Origin: an uncultured Pelagibacteraceae bacterium
Lineage (GTDB): Bacteria > Pseudomonadota > Alphaproteobacteria > Pelagibacterales > Pelagibacteraceae
Length of the DNA stretch: 39,379 nt
Direction: 5' to 3'
NCBI GenBank assembly: GCA_902556285.1
Contig: CACDWD010000002.1
Span: 1-39,379, forward strand
Shown here: in pieces, positions 1 through 7,575 of the stretch
Layout of the letters: each line of letters opens with the position of its first letter
Numbering within the stretch: the stretch's first letter is position 1
Program-made: the position numbers and the translations under genes
The notes under the pieces: generated by a model
What the model was told of the DNA's origin: nothing
The model's database searches: none
Seen by the model: the letters and a program-made list of their open reading frames with translations, nothing else

Positions 1-1078
1 AGATTATTTATCCATTGAGAGAAAAAAAATTTTTGAAAATAAATGGGTAGTAATTGGTGTTGGCAGTTCTATACCAAATATTGGAGATGCTAAACCATTT
101 GATCTGCTAGGAATTCCATTAATTATATTGAGAGATAAAAATAATAAAATAAAAGTTTTTCATAATGTATGTAGTCATAGAGGTTTTAAGATCCTTCAAG
201 AAAAATGTAAAATTAAGAATGTAATAAGATGTCCTTATCACTCTTGGTCCTACGATATGAGTGGCAAGTTAATAGCCACACCGCATATTGGTGGAATGAA
301 TAAACATAATTGTAATAAATTTAGTAAATCAAAAAGTGGGCTTAAGGAAGTTAGATCTCATGTTTGGTTAGATTTAATTTTTGTTAATTTAAATAATAAT
401 GAAATTGATTTTGAAAAATATATTAAACCTTTAAGTGATAGATGGAAAAAATTCTGGCCAATTAAAGATAGAGATTTAATCGTTTATTCAAAAGATTATG
501 GTTATTTTAATTTAAATGCTAAATGTAACTGGAAATTTGCAATAGAAAATTATTGTGAAAGTTATCATCTACCCTGGGTTCATCCTGGATTAAACTCTTA
601 CTCAAAAATTGATGATCATTATCATATTCAAGGATTACCTAATCGTTTTGCTGGACAAGGCACAATGGTTTATAATCCAATGTTTAAAAGTAACTTAAAA
701 TTTCCAACATTCCCAAACTGGCCAAAAGATCAAGAGCATATTGCTGAATATGTTGCTCTTTTCCCAAACGTAATGCTTGGGATTCATAAAGACCATTTTT
801 ACGCCTACTGGTTAGAACCAGTAAATAATCAATATACAAAAGAACATATGGAAATTTTTTATGTTGGTAACGAAGCGGCAAATTCTAAAAAATTTAAATC
901 ACTTAGAAAACAAAACTTTGAACTTTGGAAAGGAGTTCAAAGTGAAGATTTAAATATAATTGAGGGAATGCAAGATGGGAGAAAATCACCATCTTATAAT
1001 GGGGGAAACTTTTCACCTGTGATGGATAATCCCACCCATCATTTCCACAAATGGGTTGCAAACAATATAATGACATGA
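1..1078 (+). CDS. Rieske-type non-haem iron oxygenase, alpha subunit (5' truncated by window edge)
   Basis: The reading frame is open from base 2 with no start codon that fits the family, so the gene begins upstream of the window. The first visible residues already look like the N-terminal Rieske region. The [2Fe-2S] motif is present as Cys-Ser-His (about nt 170-178) followed by Cys-Pro-Tyr-His (about nt 230-241). The mononuclear-iron site follows as Asn-Trp-Lys, then Glu-Asn-Tyr-Cys-Glu-Ser-Tyr-His and a second His at about nt 526-590. Glutamate stands in the bridging position, as in the glycine betaine (GbcA), carnitine and stachydrine oxygenases rather than the aromatic-ring dioxygenases. 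The stop is 11 nt before a betaine-homocysteine methyltransferase gene, which suggests O2-dependent N-demethylation of a quaternary ammonium compound. The exact substrate is inferred. No reductase partner is visible in the window. Confidence 0.85.
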   Translation, partial: DYLSIERKKIFENKWVVIGVGSSIPNIGDAKPFDLLGIPLIILRDKNNKIKVFHNVCSHRGFKILQEKCKIKNVIRCPYHSWSYDMSGKLIATPHIGGMNKHNCNKFSKSKSGLKEVRSHVWLDLIFVNLNNNEIDFEKYIKPLSDRWKKFWPIKDRDLIVYSKDYGYFNLNAKCNWKFAIENYCESYHLPWVHPGLNSYSKIDDHYHIQGLPNRFAGQGTMVYNPMFKSNLKFPTFPNWPKDQEHIAEYVALFPNVMLGIHKDHFYAYWLEPVNNQYTKEHMEIFYVGNEAANSKKFKSLRKQNFELWKGVQSEDLNIIEGMQDGRKSPSYNGGNFSPVMDNPTHHFHKWVANNIMT

Positions 1079-1089
1079 AAGGATAAATT

Positions 1090-2130
1090 ATGAAAAAAGA
1101 TCTTATTACTAGATTAAATGAAGGCCCAATAATGTGTGCTGAAGGATATCTTTTTGCAATGGAAAGAAGAGGATATTTATCAGCAGGTCCATTTGTTCCA
1201 GAAGTAGTTTTAGAACATCCGGAAGTAGTAACTCAGTTACATAGAGAATTTATTAGAGCGGGATCTGATGTTGTTCAAGCATTTACTTATTACGGTCATA
1301 GAGAAAAGCTCAGAATAATTGGTAAAGAACATTTGTTAGAACCAATGCAAAAAGGTGCTCTTAAAATTGCAAAAGATGCTGCTGCTGAGTTTAAAGATTT
1401 AGATCTTATGGTTTGTGGAGACGTTGCTAATACAAATGTATTTGATCCAGGGGATCCTAATACTCACAAACAATGTCAACAAATGTATGAAGAACAAGTA
1501 GCTTGGGCAAAAGAGGCTGGTGTTGATTTTGTAATAGCAGAAACAATAAATTGGACAGAAGAAATGAAAATAGCATTAAAAGCAATTAAGGATGCAGGAC
1601 TTATTGCAGTTTGTAATTTTGCAATTCCTAGAGGGGATAAAACTAGAGAAGGACATAGTGCTGAGGATGCATGTAAGATGATGGAGGATCTGGGTGCTGA
1701 TGTTGTTGGATTGAATTGTTACAGAGGACCTGAAATGACAATGAAATTATTAAAAAAGGTTAGAGAAAAAGTTTCATGTCATGTTGCTGGACTTCCAGTA
1801 CCTTACAGAACAACAGAGGAAGAACCTGGTTTCTTAAATATCACTGATCATGGTTGCGACTGTATTCCAGGTGGAAATGCATTCCCAGTAGCTTTAGATA
1901 ATTTGTTTTGTAACAGATTTGAAATGGCAGATTTCGCAAAAGATTGTGTAAAAAATAAAATAAATTTTATTGGTATATGTTGTGGAGCAGAAGCACATCA
2001 CGTAAGAGAAATGTCAGTTGCAATTGGTAAAAAACCAATTTCAATGAAATATATGCCAGATATGAGCAAACATTTCCACCATGGTACAGATAAATCTTTA
2101 AAAAAAGTAAACAAGGAAATTAAATACTAA
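1090..2130 (+). CDS. bhmt: Betaine-homocysteine S-methyltransferase (BHMT family)
   Basis: This 346-aa protein belongs to the zinc-dependent homocysteine S-methyltransferase family. It would move a methyl group from glycine betaine to homocysteine, giving methionine and dimethylglycine in the cytosol. The three zinc-ligand cysteines are visible: Cys210 in the Gly-Leu-Asn-Cys segment, and the Cys297-Cys298 pair in Gly-Ile-Cys-Cys-Gly-Ala near the C-terminus. Length is close to that of the catalytic barrel alone. An AAAGGA ribosome site lies about 7 nt before the ATG. The last base of its TAA is the first base of the next gene's ATG, and that gene is the dehydrogenase acting on the BHMT product, which supports betaine as methyl donor. 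No SAM-V-like riboswitch fits in the 11-nt gap upstream. DMSP or another methyl donor remains possible. Confidence 0.85.
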   Translation: MKKDLITRLNEGPIMCAEGYLFAMERRGYLSAGPFVPEVVLEHPEVVTQLHREFIRAGSDVVQAFTYYGHREKLRIIGKEHLLEPMQKGALKIAKDAAAEFKDLDLMVCGDVANTNVFDPGDPNTHKQCQQMYEEQVAWAKEAGVDFVIAETINWTEEMKIALKAIKDAGLIAVCNFAIPRGDKTREGHSAEDACKMMEDLGADVVGLNCYRGPEMTMKLLKKVREKVSCHVAGLPVPYRTTEEEPGFLNITDHGCDCIPGGNAFPVALDNLFCNRFEMADFAKDCVKNKINFIGICCGAEAHHVREMSVAIGKKPISMKYMPDMSKHFHHGTDKSLKKVNKEIKY

Positions 2131-4535
2131 TGGAAAAGCATGCGAAAGTGGTAATCATAGGAGGTGGTGTAGTAGGGTGCTCTATTCTTTATCATTTATC
2201 TAAATTTGGATTAAAGGATTGTATCTTGCTCGAAAGAAATGAGCTTACATCTGGTTCATCTTGGCATGCTGCAGGGAATGTTCATGTAATTTCATCTGAC
2301 CCTAATATCTCTCGGATGATGGCTTACACAATAGGTTTATATAAAGAGATAGAAAAAGAGTCTGGTCATTCTGTTGGCTTTAAACCCAGTGGAGGATTTT
2401 ATTTAGCATCAAATGAAGTGTGGGCTGATTATTTAAAAAGAGAAAGATCAAAAGCTAGATACATGGGACTTGACCAAGAATTTATTTCTCTAGAAGAAGT
2501 AAAAAAAAAACATCCATTAATTGATCCGTCTAGATATTTGTTAGCATTATGGGATCCTATTGATGGAGAGGTTGATCCATCAGGAGTTACATACGCTTTT
2601 GCAAAAGCTGCAAAAGTTCATGGTGGTAAGTATTATACCCACACAGTGGTTAAAGATACTAAACAAAAAAAAGATGGTTCATGGGAAGTATTTACCGACA
2701 AAGGAAATATAAATGCTGAAATAGTAATTAATGCAGGAGGACTTTGGGCAAGAGAAGTTGGACAATTAGCTGGGTTAAATCTTCCTGTACAACCAATGGA
2801 GCACCATTATCTAATCACTGAACCTATTCCTGAAATAGAAGCAATGGGTGACCAAAGATTGCCAATAGGAACAGATTTTGAGGGAAATATTTACTTTAGA
2901 CAAGAAGGTAAAGGAATGTTGCTTGGAACCTATGAGCCAAAATCAACACCTTGGAAAGTAGAAGGTACACCAATGAATTTTGGTCATGAGTTACTTGAGC
3001 CGAAGTTGGATAATATAGAAGATAGATTAGCAATTGGTTTTGAAAGAATGCCAGCTTTAGAGCGTGCAGGTATAAAAAATATAGTTAATGGTCCTTTTAC
3101 TTTTGGTCCAGATGGAAGCCCTTTGATTGGTCCAGTACCAGGTATGAAAAATTATTGGGTTGCAGTTGGTGTTATGGCTGGTTTTTGCCAAGGGGGTGGT
3201 GTCGGAAAATGTATTGCTGAATGGATTATTGATGGAGAGCCTTCTATTGATGTTTGGGCAATGGATGTTGCCCGTTTTGGAGATTATGCTTCACCTCAGT
3301 ATGGAACCATTAAATCTTCAGAAAATTATGAGCGAAGATTTATTATGACTTTTCCAAATGAAACTTTACCAAAGGGAAGAAAACAAAAAACAACAGCTCT
3401 TTATGATCGTTTTGTAAATCAAGGAGCTGTTATGGGAGATAGTTTTGGTTTAGAAAACGTTTTGTGGTTTGCGAACAATAAAGAAGATGCTCACGAAGAG
3501 CCTACTATTAAAAGATCGAGATCACATGACTATGTTTCAAAAGAAGTTATTAATGTAAGAGAAAATGTTGGTTTAATCGAGGTTGCTAACTTTTCAAAAC
3601 ATGAATTCAAAGGTCCAGACGCTAGAAAATTTTTAGATCATATAATGGCTGGAAGACTTCCAAAACCAGGGAGAATATCTTTATCACCAATGTTGTCATA
3701 TAGAGGAAAATTATGTGGTGATCTAACTGTGGCATGTTTAGATGAAAATGAATTTATGGTATTTGGCTCTGGCGCTGCTCAAGAAATGCATAGACGTTGG
3801 TTTGAAAGTCACTTAGATAAATATAATTTAAATTATAAAAATAGATCTGATGAGTTTCATGGATTATCAATTGCAGGACCTAATTCAAGGAAAGTTTTAG
3901 AAAAAATTGTAAGAGATGATGTTTCAAATGAAAAATTTAAATTTAGAGACTCTAGAAGGATGTTTGTTGGAGGAGTTCCAGCAATAATAAATAGAATTTC
4001 ATTTACTGGCGAACTCGGATATGAAATTTATGTAGCACCTCACTATCAATTAAAACTTTATGAAGAATTAATGGAAGCAGGAAAAGAATTTAATATTAAA
4101 CCATTTGGTGGAAGAGCATTAATGTCAATGAGGTTAGAGAAAAATTGGGGAGCTTGGACTTTAGATTATAGACCAGATTTTACTGCAAAAGAGACAGGCT
4201 TAGATGTTTTTATTAATTGGGACAAAGAGTTTATTGGTAAAGAAAGCGCACAAAAGGAAAATTCTTCAAATAAACTCATACCATTAATTGTTGAAACAAA
4301 TGAAATTGATGTAACAAATAATGAAGCTGTTATGAATGGCGATCAAAGTATTGGTTATGTAACTTCAGGTGGTTTTGCTCATTTTGTAAATAAAAGTGTA
4401 GCGTTTAGTTTTGTTGATCAAAAATCCATTAATTCTGAAAATAAAATTCAAGTAGAGATTAATGGAGATTTATTTAATTGTGCAATAATTAAAGAGCCAC
4501 TTTATGATCCAAGTGGCCAAAAAATGAGAAGCTAA
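2130..4535 (+). CDS. FAD/folate-dependent dimethylglycine or sarcosine dehydrogenase (copy 1)
   Basis: The 801-aa protein has the complete two-half architecture. The first half is an N-terminal FAD-dependent oxidoreductase of the DAO type with a Gly-Gly-Gly-Val-Val-Gly dinucleotide fold at residues 11-16. From about residue 430 to the end lies a GcvT-like aminomethyl/tetrahydrofolate domain with its C-terminal barrel. His46 in Ser-Ser-Trp-His-Ala-Ala-Gly aligns with the histidine that carries covalent FAD in mitochondrial DMGDH. The enzyme would oxidise an N-methyl group and pass the formaldehyde unit to tetrahydrofolate as methylene-THF. Its position directly after BHMT, with TAATG coupling on both sides, favours dimethylglycine as substrate. 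Sarcosine cannot be excluded. Electrons probably go to the ETF encoded 10 kb downstream. Confidence 0.85.
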   Translation: MEKHAKVVIIGGGVVGCSILYHLSKFGLKDCILLERNELTSGSSWHAAGNVHVISSDPNISRMMAYTIGLYKEIEKESGHSVGFKPSGGFYLASNEVWADYLKRERSKARYMGLDQEFISLEEVKKKHPLIDPSRYLLALWDPIDGEVDPSGVTYAFAKAAKVHGGKYYTHTVVKDTKQKKDGSWEVFTDKGNINAEIVINAGGLWAREVGQLAGLNLPVQPMEHHYLITEPIPEIEAMGDQRLPIGTDFEGNIYFRQEGKGMLLGTYEPKSTPWKVEGTPMNFGHELLEPKLDNIEDRLAIGFERMPALERAGIKNIVNGPFTFGPDGSPLIGPVPGMKNYWVAVGVMAGFCQGGGVGKCIAEWIIDGEPSIDVWAMDVARFGDYASPQYGTIKSSENYERRFIMTFPNETLPKGRKQKTTALYDRFVNQGAVMGDSFGLENVLWFANNKEDAHEEPTIKRSRSHDYVSKEVINVRENVGLIEVANFSKHEFKGPDARKFLDHIMAGRLPKPGRISLSPMLSYRGKLCGDLTVACLDENEFMVFGSGAAQEMHRRWFESHLDKYNLNYKNRSDEFHGLSIAGPNSRKVLEKIVRDDVSNEKFKFRDSRRMFVGGVPAIINRISFTGELGYEIYVAPHYQLKLYEELMEAGKEFNIKPFGGRALMSMRLEKNWGAWTLDYRPDFTAKETGLDVFINWDKEFIGKESAQKENSSNKLIPLIVETNEIDVTNNEAVMNGDQSIGYVTSGGFAHFVNKSVAFSFVDQKSINSENKIQVEINGDLFNCAIIKEPLYDPSGQKMRS

Positions 4536-5170
4536 TGGCTCAAAAAGACGTAGGAAACAAAATTCCAATTTATAAACTTAAAACTACTGATGAAGTTATG
4601 AAGTACTACGATGAGTGGGGAGACAAAGATAAATATAATAAAGACATGGTTGATTGGAACTATACAGGACCTAAAGAAACCGCAGAAATATTTAACAAAT
4701 ATGAGAAAAATAAAGATACTTTAATTTTTGATGCTGGATGTGGAACAGGTTTAGTTGGAATAGAGCTTAAAAAATATAGTTTTAAAAATTTTCATGGAGC
4801 TGATTTATCTCAAACTTTATTAGATACTGTACCAAAAGATCTTTATCAAAAATTAGTAAAAGTTGATTTAAATAAACCAATAGAAGTTGAGAATAACTTT
4901 TATGGTGGAGTTATGTGTGTTGGAACATTTACTTTTGGGCATGTAAAACCAAATGCATTAGATGAGTTTATAAGAATAACAAAACCAGGTGGGTTAATTT
5001 GTTTTACTATTAACGAAGGTATTCATGAAGAATATGGATTTGATAAAAAAATCATAAGTTTAAAACAAAATAATAAATGGGAAGAAATAGAATTTTTTAA
5101 ATCAGACTATATTGCTAGCAAAGATGTAAATGCTTGGTTAGGTTTGTACAGGGTTACGAAAGATGTATAG
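4535..5170 (+). CDS. Class I SAM-dependent methyltransferase (METTL27/WBSCR27-like)
   Basis: This 211-aa single-domain Rossmann methyltransferase has the SAM-binding motif Asp-Ala-Gly-Cys-Gly-Thr-Gly at residues 66-72 and an acidic post-II residue in Gly-Ala-Asp-Leu-Ser. A Lys-Pro-Gly-Gly turn precedes strand 6. The N-terminal Tyr-Tyr-Asp-x-Trp and Tyr-Thr-Gly-Pro features resemble the METTL27 (WBSCR27) group, whose substrates are not established. The ATG overlaps the previous TAA by one base, and its own 3' end overlaps the SET gene by 8 nt. It is therefore translated together with the demethylation enzymes and may act on a small methylated metabolite or a protein. The substrate is unknown. 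Confidence 0.75.
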   Translation: MAQKDVGNKIPIYKLKTTDEVMKYYDEWGDKDKYNKDMVDWNYTGPKETAEIFNKYEKNKDTLIFDAGCGTGLVGIELKKYSFKNFHGADLSQTLLDTVPKDLYQKLVKVDLNKPIEVENNFYGGVMCVGTFTFGHVKPNALDEFIRITKPGGLICFTINEGIHEEYGFDKKIISLKQNNKWEEIEFFKSDYIASKDVNAWLGLYRVTKDV

Positions 5171-5534
5171 ACCGTTGCCAAAAAATCTTACTATAAAAGA
5201 CTCAAAAATTGATGGTTTGGGTTTATTTTCTAAAACTAAAATTAAGAAAAATTCTTTTATAGGGATATCACATGTGAAAGACGATGATTTTCAAGACATG
5301 TATGTTAGAACTCCTCTTGGTGGATTCTATAATCACTCAAAAAATCCAAATGTAACTAAATTATCATCAAACACATTCCCTAAATATGACTTTGGTCAGA
5401 ATATTGAGGAGAAAATCAAAGAGACACAGGAAGATAAAAACAATAATAATTTAAAGTATTTTTATTTAGTTTCATTAAAAGATATTGAACCAGGTGAAGA
5501 AATTTTAGCGAAATATACTTTTTATGAATTTTAA
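5163..5534 (+). CDS. Minimal SET-domain protein
   Basis: At 123 aa this is little more than a SET core. It begins with the Gly-Leu-Gly-Leu-Phe-Ser turn (residues 18-23), carries the pseudoknot motif Tyr-Asn-His-Ser (56-59) followed by Asn-Pro-Asn, and ends with Asp-Ile-Glu-Pro-Gly-Glu-Glu-Ile and the catalytic-type Tyr in Ala-Lys-Tyr. No pre-SET or post-SET cysteines are present. SET proteins generally use SAM to methylate lysines. Small bacterial versions are mostly uncharacterised. It overlaps the upstream methyltransferase by 8 nt, so two unrelated SAM-dependent folds are encoded back to back. An acidic Lys/Glu/Asn insert lies at about residues 80-97. The target is unknown. Confidence 0.75.
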   Translation: MYRPLPKNLTIKDSKIDGLGLFSKTKIKKNSFIGISHVKDDDFQDMYVRTPLGGFYNHSKNPNVTKLSSNTFPKYDFGQNIEEKIKETQEDKNNNNLKYFYLVSLKDIEPGEEILAKYTFYEF

Positions 5535-5552
5535 TATATTATTTATATATTC

Positions 5553-6791
5553 ATGAAATTTAAAAGAAAAATAGCTCCAGAAATAAAACCAAGGCAAAAT
5601 TTTATTACTAAAAAGAGATTAAGAGAAGACGAGATTGATTTTGATAAGTTAAGATCATATCGTTTAGATAGGGTTAGAAAAGAATTAGAAAAAAACAATT
5701 TAGAGGCTTGTATTCTATTTGATCCGGTGAATGTTCGTTATGCTTTAGATACAGTCAACATGAGTGTATATAATATGCATAATTTAACAAGATATTGTTT
5801 TGTTCCAGTTAATGGACCAATTATTCTTTATGAGTATTTTAATTGTGAAATATTATCAAAGCATTTAAATCTAATTGATGAAATAAGACCTGCAATCACA
5901 TGGGATTATTTTAGCAATGGAGATCAAGCAAATTTACAATTATCAAAATGGATAAATGAAGTTAAAGATTTATCAAATAATTATTTTAAATCTAAAAAAA
6001 TAGCAATTGATGTTCTTAATGGTCCTGCTGTTACAGCTTTAAATAAAGAAGGTATTGAAGTTGTAGATGCAAAATTAATTTTAGAACAAGCAAGAGTAAT
6101 AAAGTCACCAGATGAATTAATTTGTATGAAAGCAGCAATAGAAGTTGCAGAAAAAGGCGTTTCAAAGATGAGATCAGATCTTAAACCAGGAATGACCGAA
6201 GATGAATTATGGTCAATTTTACATAAAACAAATATTGAAAATGGAGGTGAGTGGATTGAGTGTAGAATTTTATCTTCTGGTGAAAGAACAAATCCATGGA
6301 TGCAAGAGAGTAGTAACAAAGTTATGCAACAGGGAGAAATTGTTGCTTTTGATACGGATATGGTTGGTCCGTATGGATACTGTGCAGATATATCAAGAGC
6401 CTTTGTAGTTGGACACAAATTTAATGATGAGCAAAAAAAACTTTATTCGATGGCTAGAAATCAAATAGATCATAACTTTAGATTAATAAAACCAGGAATG
6501 AGTTTTAAAGAATTTGTTAAAAAATCTTGGGTTTTGCCTGATGAGTATTATGGAAATAGGTACTCTTGTATGGTTCATGGAATTGGTTTGTGTGATGAGT
6601 GGCCTCAAATAAGATATCCAACTGATGGTGGAGAAGAAGGTGGAACTTTTGAGAAGAACATGACAATCACACTTGAGAGTTATATTGGTAAAGTTGGTGG
6701 TAAAGAAGGTGTAAAACTTGAACAACAGTACTTAATTGGTGAAAATGGACTTGAATTGATGTCCCATCATCCGTTAGAAGATATTTCATGA
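5553..6791 (+). CDS. dddP: DddP-like DMSP lyase (M24 peptidase fold)
   Basis: The 412-aa protein has a creatinase-like N-terminal domain and a C-terminal M24 pita-bread domain. The metal ligand set is intact: Asp267, Asp269, Asp279, His342, Glu375 and Glu390. Several segments match what I recall of roseobacter DddP rather than prolidases or ectoine hydrolase. These are Gly-Glu-Trp-Ile-Glu followed by Arg-Thr-Asn-Pro-Trp (about 232-249), Phe-Asp-Thr-Asp, and Met-Val-His-Gly-Ile-Gly-Leu-Cys-Asp-Glu-Trp-Pro (340-351). DddP cleaves dimethylsulfoniopropionate to DMS and acrylate. No clear Shine-Dalgarno precedes the ATG. The stop overlaps the next start by 4 nt. AcuI, expected to handle acryloyl-CoA, is encoded at 19296. 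The family assignment is strong. Lyase activity on DMSP is inferred from similarity. Confidence 0.78.
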   Translation: MKFKRKIAPEIKPRQNFITKKRLREDEIDFDKLRSYRLDRVRKELEKNNLEACILFDPVNVRYALDTVNMSVYNMHNLTRYCFVPVNGPIILYEYFNCEILSKHLNLIDEIRPAITWDYFSNGDQANLQLSKWINEVKDLSNNYFKSKKIAIDVLNGPAVTALNKEGIEVVDAKLILEQARVIKSPDELICMKAAIEVAEKGVSKMRSDLKPGMTEDELWSILHKTNIENGGEWIECRILSSGERTNPWMQESSNKVMQQGEIVAFDTDMVGPYGYCADISRAFVVGHKFNDEQKKLYSMARNQIDHNFRLIKPGMSFKEFVKKSWVLPDEYYGNRYSCMVHGIGLCDEWPQIRYPTDGGEEGGTFEKNMTITLESYIGKVGGKEGVKLEQQYLIGENGLELMSHHPLEDIS

Positions 6792-7198
6792 AAATAATTT
6801 TAGTTATGGGTTTACCTGGAGCAGGTAAAACAACTTTAGCAGATGAAATGGCACCACTTTTAAATGCAAAGAGATTAAATGCTGATGAAGTAAGAAAAGC
6901 TGCAAATGATTGGGATTTTTCTGAGGAAGGAAGGGTTAGACAAGCAAAAAGAATGGCTGAAGCAGCTTTAAAATTAAAAGCTGAAGGTCATTATGTTATT
7001 GCTGATTTCATTGCACCAACTCCTGAAGCAAGAAGCTTGTTTCCAGCAGATTTTAAAGTGTGGGTAGATACAATTAAAGAAGGAAGATTTGAAGACACAA
7101 ATCAAATGTTTGTTAATCCTAAGAATTTTGATTTTCACGTAACAACTCAGGATGCAAAAAATTGGGCACCAAAAATAATAGAGGAGATAAAAAAATGA
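6788..7198 (+). CDS. Small P-loop kinase, adenylylsulfate-kinase-like
   Basis: This 136-aa protein starts with a Walker A loop, Gly-Leu-Pro-Gly-Ala-Gly-Lys-Thr-Thr (residues 8-16). It continues with Asn-Ala-Asp-Glu-Val-Arg and Ile-Ala-Asp-Phe-Ile-Ala-Pro-Thr-Pro-Glu-Ala-Arg, the order seen in APS kinases (CysC) and related small-molecule kinases. It is shorter than usual CysC (about 190-200 aa). SAR11 bacteria are reported to lack assimilatory sulfate reduction, so PAPS formation is unlikely to be its task. It overlaps the DddP-like gene by 4 nt and the following nucleotidylyltransferase by 4 nt (ATGA). This points to a stepwise phosphorylation and nucleotidyl-transfer route on an unknown metabolite. 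Confidence 0.72.
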   Translation: MKIILVMGLPGAGKTTLADEMAPLLNAKRLNADEVRKAANDWDFSEEGRVRQAKRMAEAALKLKAEGHYVIADFIAPTPEARSLFPADFKVWVDTIKEGRFEDTNQMFVNPKNFDFHVTTQDAKNWAPKIIEEIKK

Positions 7199-7569
7199 CA
7201 CACAAATGGGATAACAAAAAACCAACAGCACAAATGCTAGGAAGATGGCAACCTTTTCACGATGGACATTATACTTTGTTTAAAGAAATTATTAAAAAAA
7301 GTGGACAAGTTTGTATTCAAATTAGAGATGTACAAGGTGTAGATGATAATCCTTTTGATTTTGATACAGTAAAAAAAAATATTGAAGACAGATTAAATCC
7401 TGAATTTGAAGGGCAATTTAAAATAATGTTAGTGCCAAATATTACAAATATTTGTTATGGCAGGGGTGTTGGATATAAAATTGAGGAAATAGTTTTGGAC
7501 GAAGAAACTCAAAAAATATCAGCTACTAAAATAAGAGCAAAAATGAGAGAAGAGGGAAAGTTAGAATAA
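7195..7569 (+). CDS. Cytidylyltransferase-like nucleotidyltransferase
   Basis: The ATG at 7195 is preferred over an in-frame TTG at 7162, because it forms an ATGA overlap with the upstream stop and has a GAGGAG ribosome site at about 7181-7187. The resulting 124-aa protein has the nucleotidyltransferase (HIGH-type) active site as Phe-His-Asp-Gly-His (residues 21-25) after Gly-Arg-Trp-Gln-Pro. The closing motif Ile-Ser-Ala-Thr-Lys-Ile-Arg lies at 108-114. Such enzymes transfer AMP or CMP to a phosphorylated acceptor and release pyrophosphate. Translational coupling with a small kinase resembles the two activities fused in NadR, but the acceptor here is not evident. A 2OG-Fe(II) oxygenase gene follows after 6 nt. 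Confidence 0.75.
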   Translation: MTHKWDNKKPTAQMLGRWQPFHDGHYTLFKEIIKKSGQVCIQIRDVQGVDDNPFDFDTVKKNIEDRLNPEFEGQFKIMLVPNITNICYGRGVGYKIEEIVLDEETQKISATKIRAKMREEGKLE

Positions 7570-7575
7570 AATTAA

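Noticed and set aside
1079-1089. SAM-V-type riboswitch upstream of the BHMT gene, as reported for some marine alphaproteobacteria
   Set aside because: Only 11 nt separate the Rieske stop from the BHMT start, too short for the aptamer, and no matching structure is visible in the end of the upstream gene.
5981-6418. 145-aa open frame on the minus strand inside the DddP-like gene
   Set aside because: It lies wholly inside a conserved coding region with all catalytic residues in the plus frame; the antisense translation has no recognisable motif or ribosome site.
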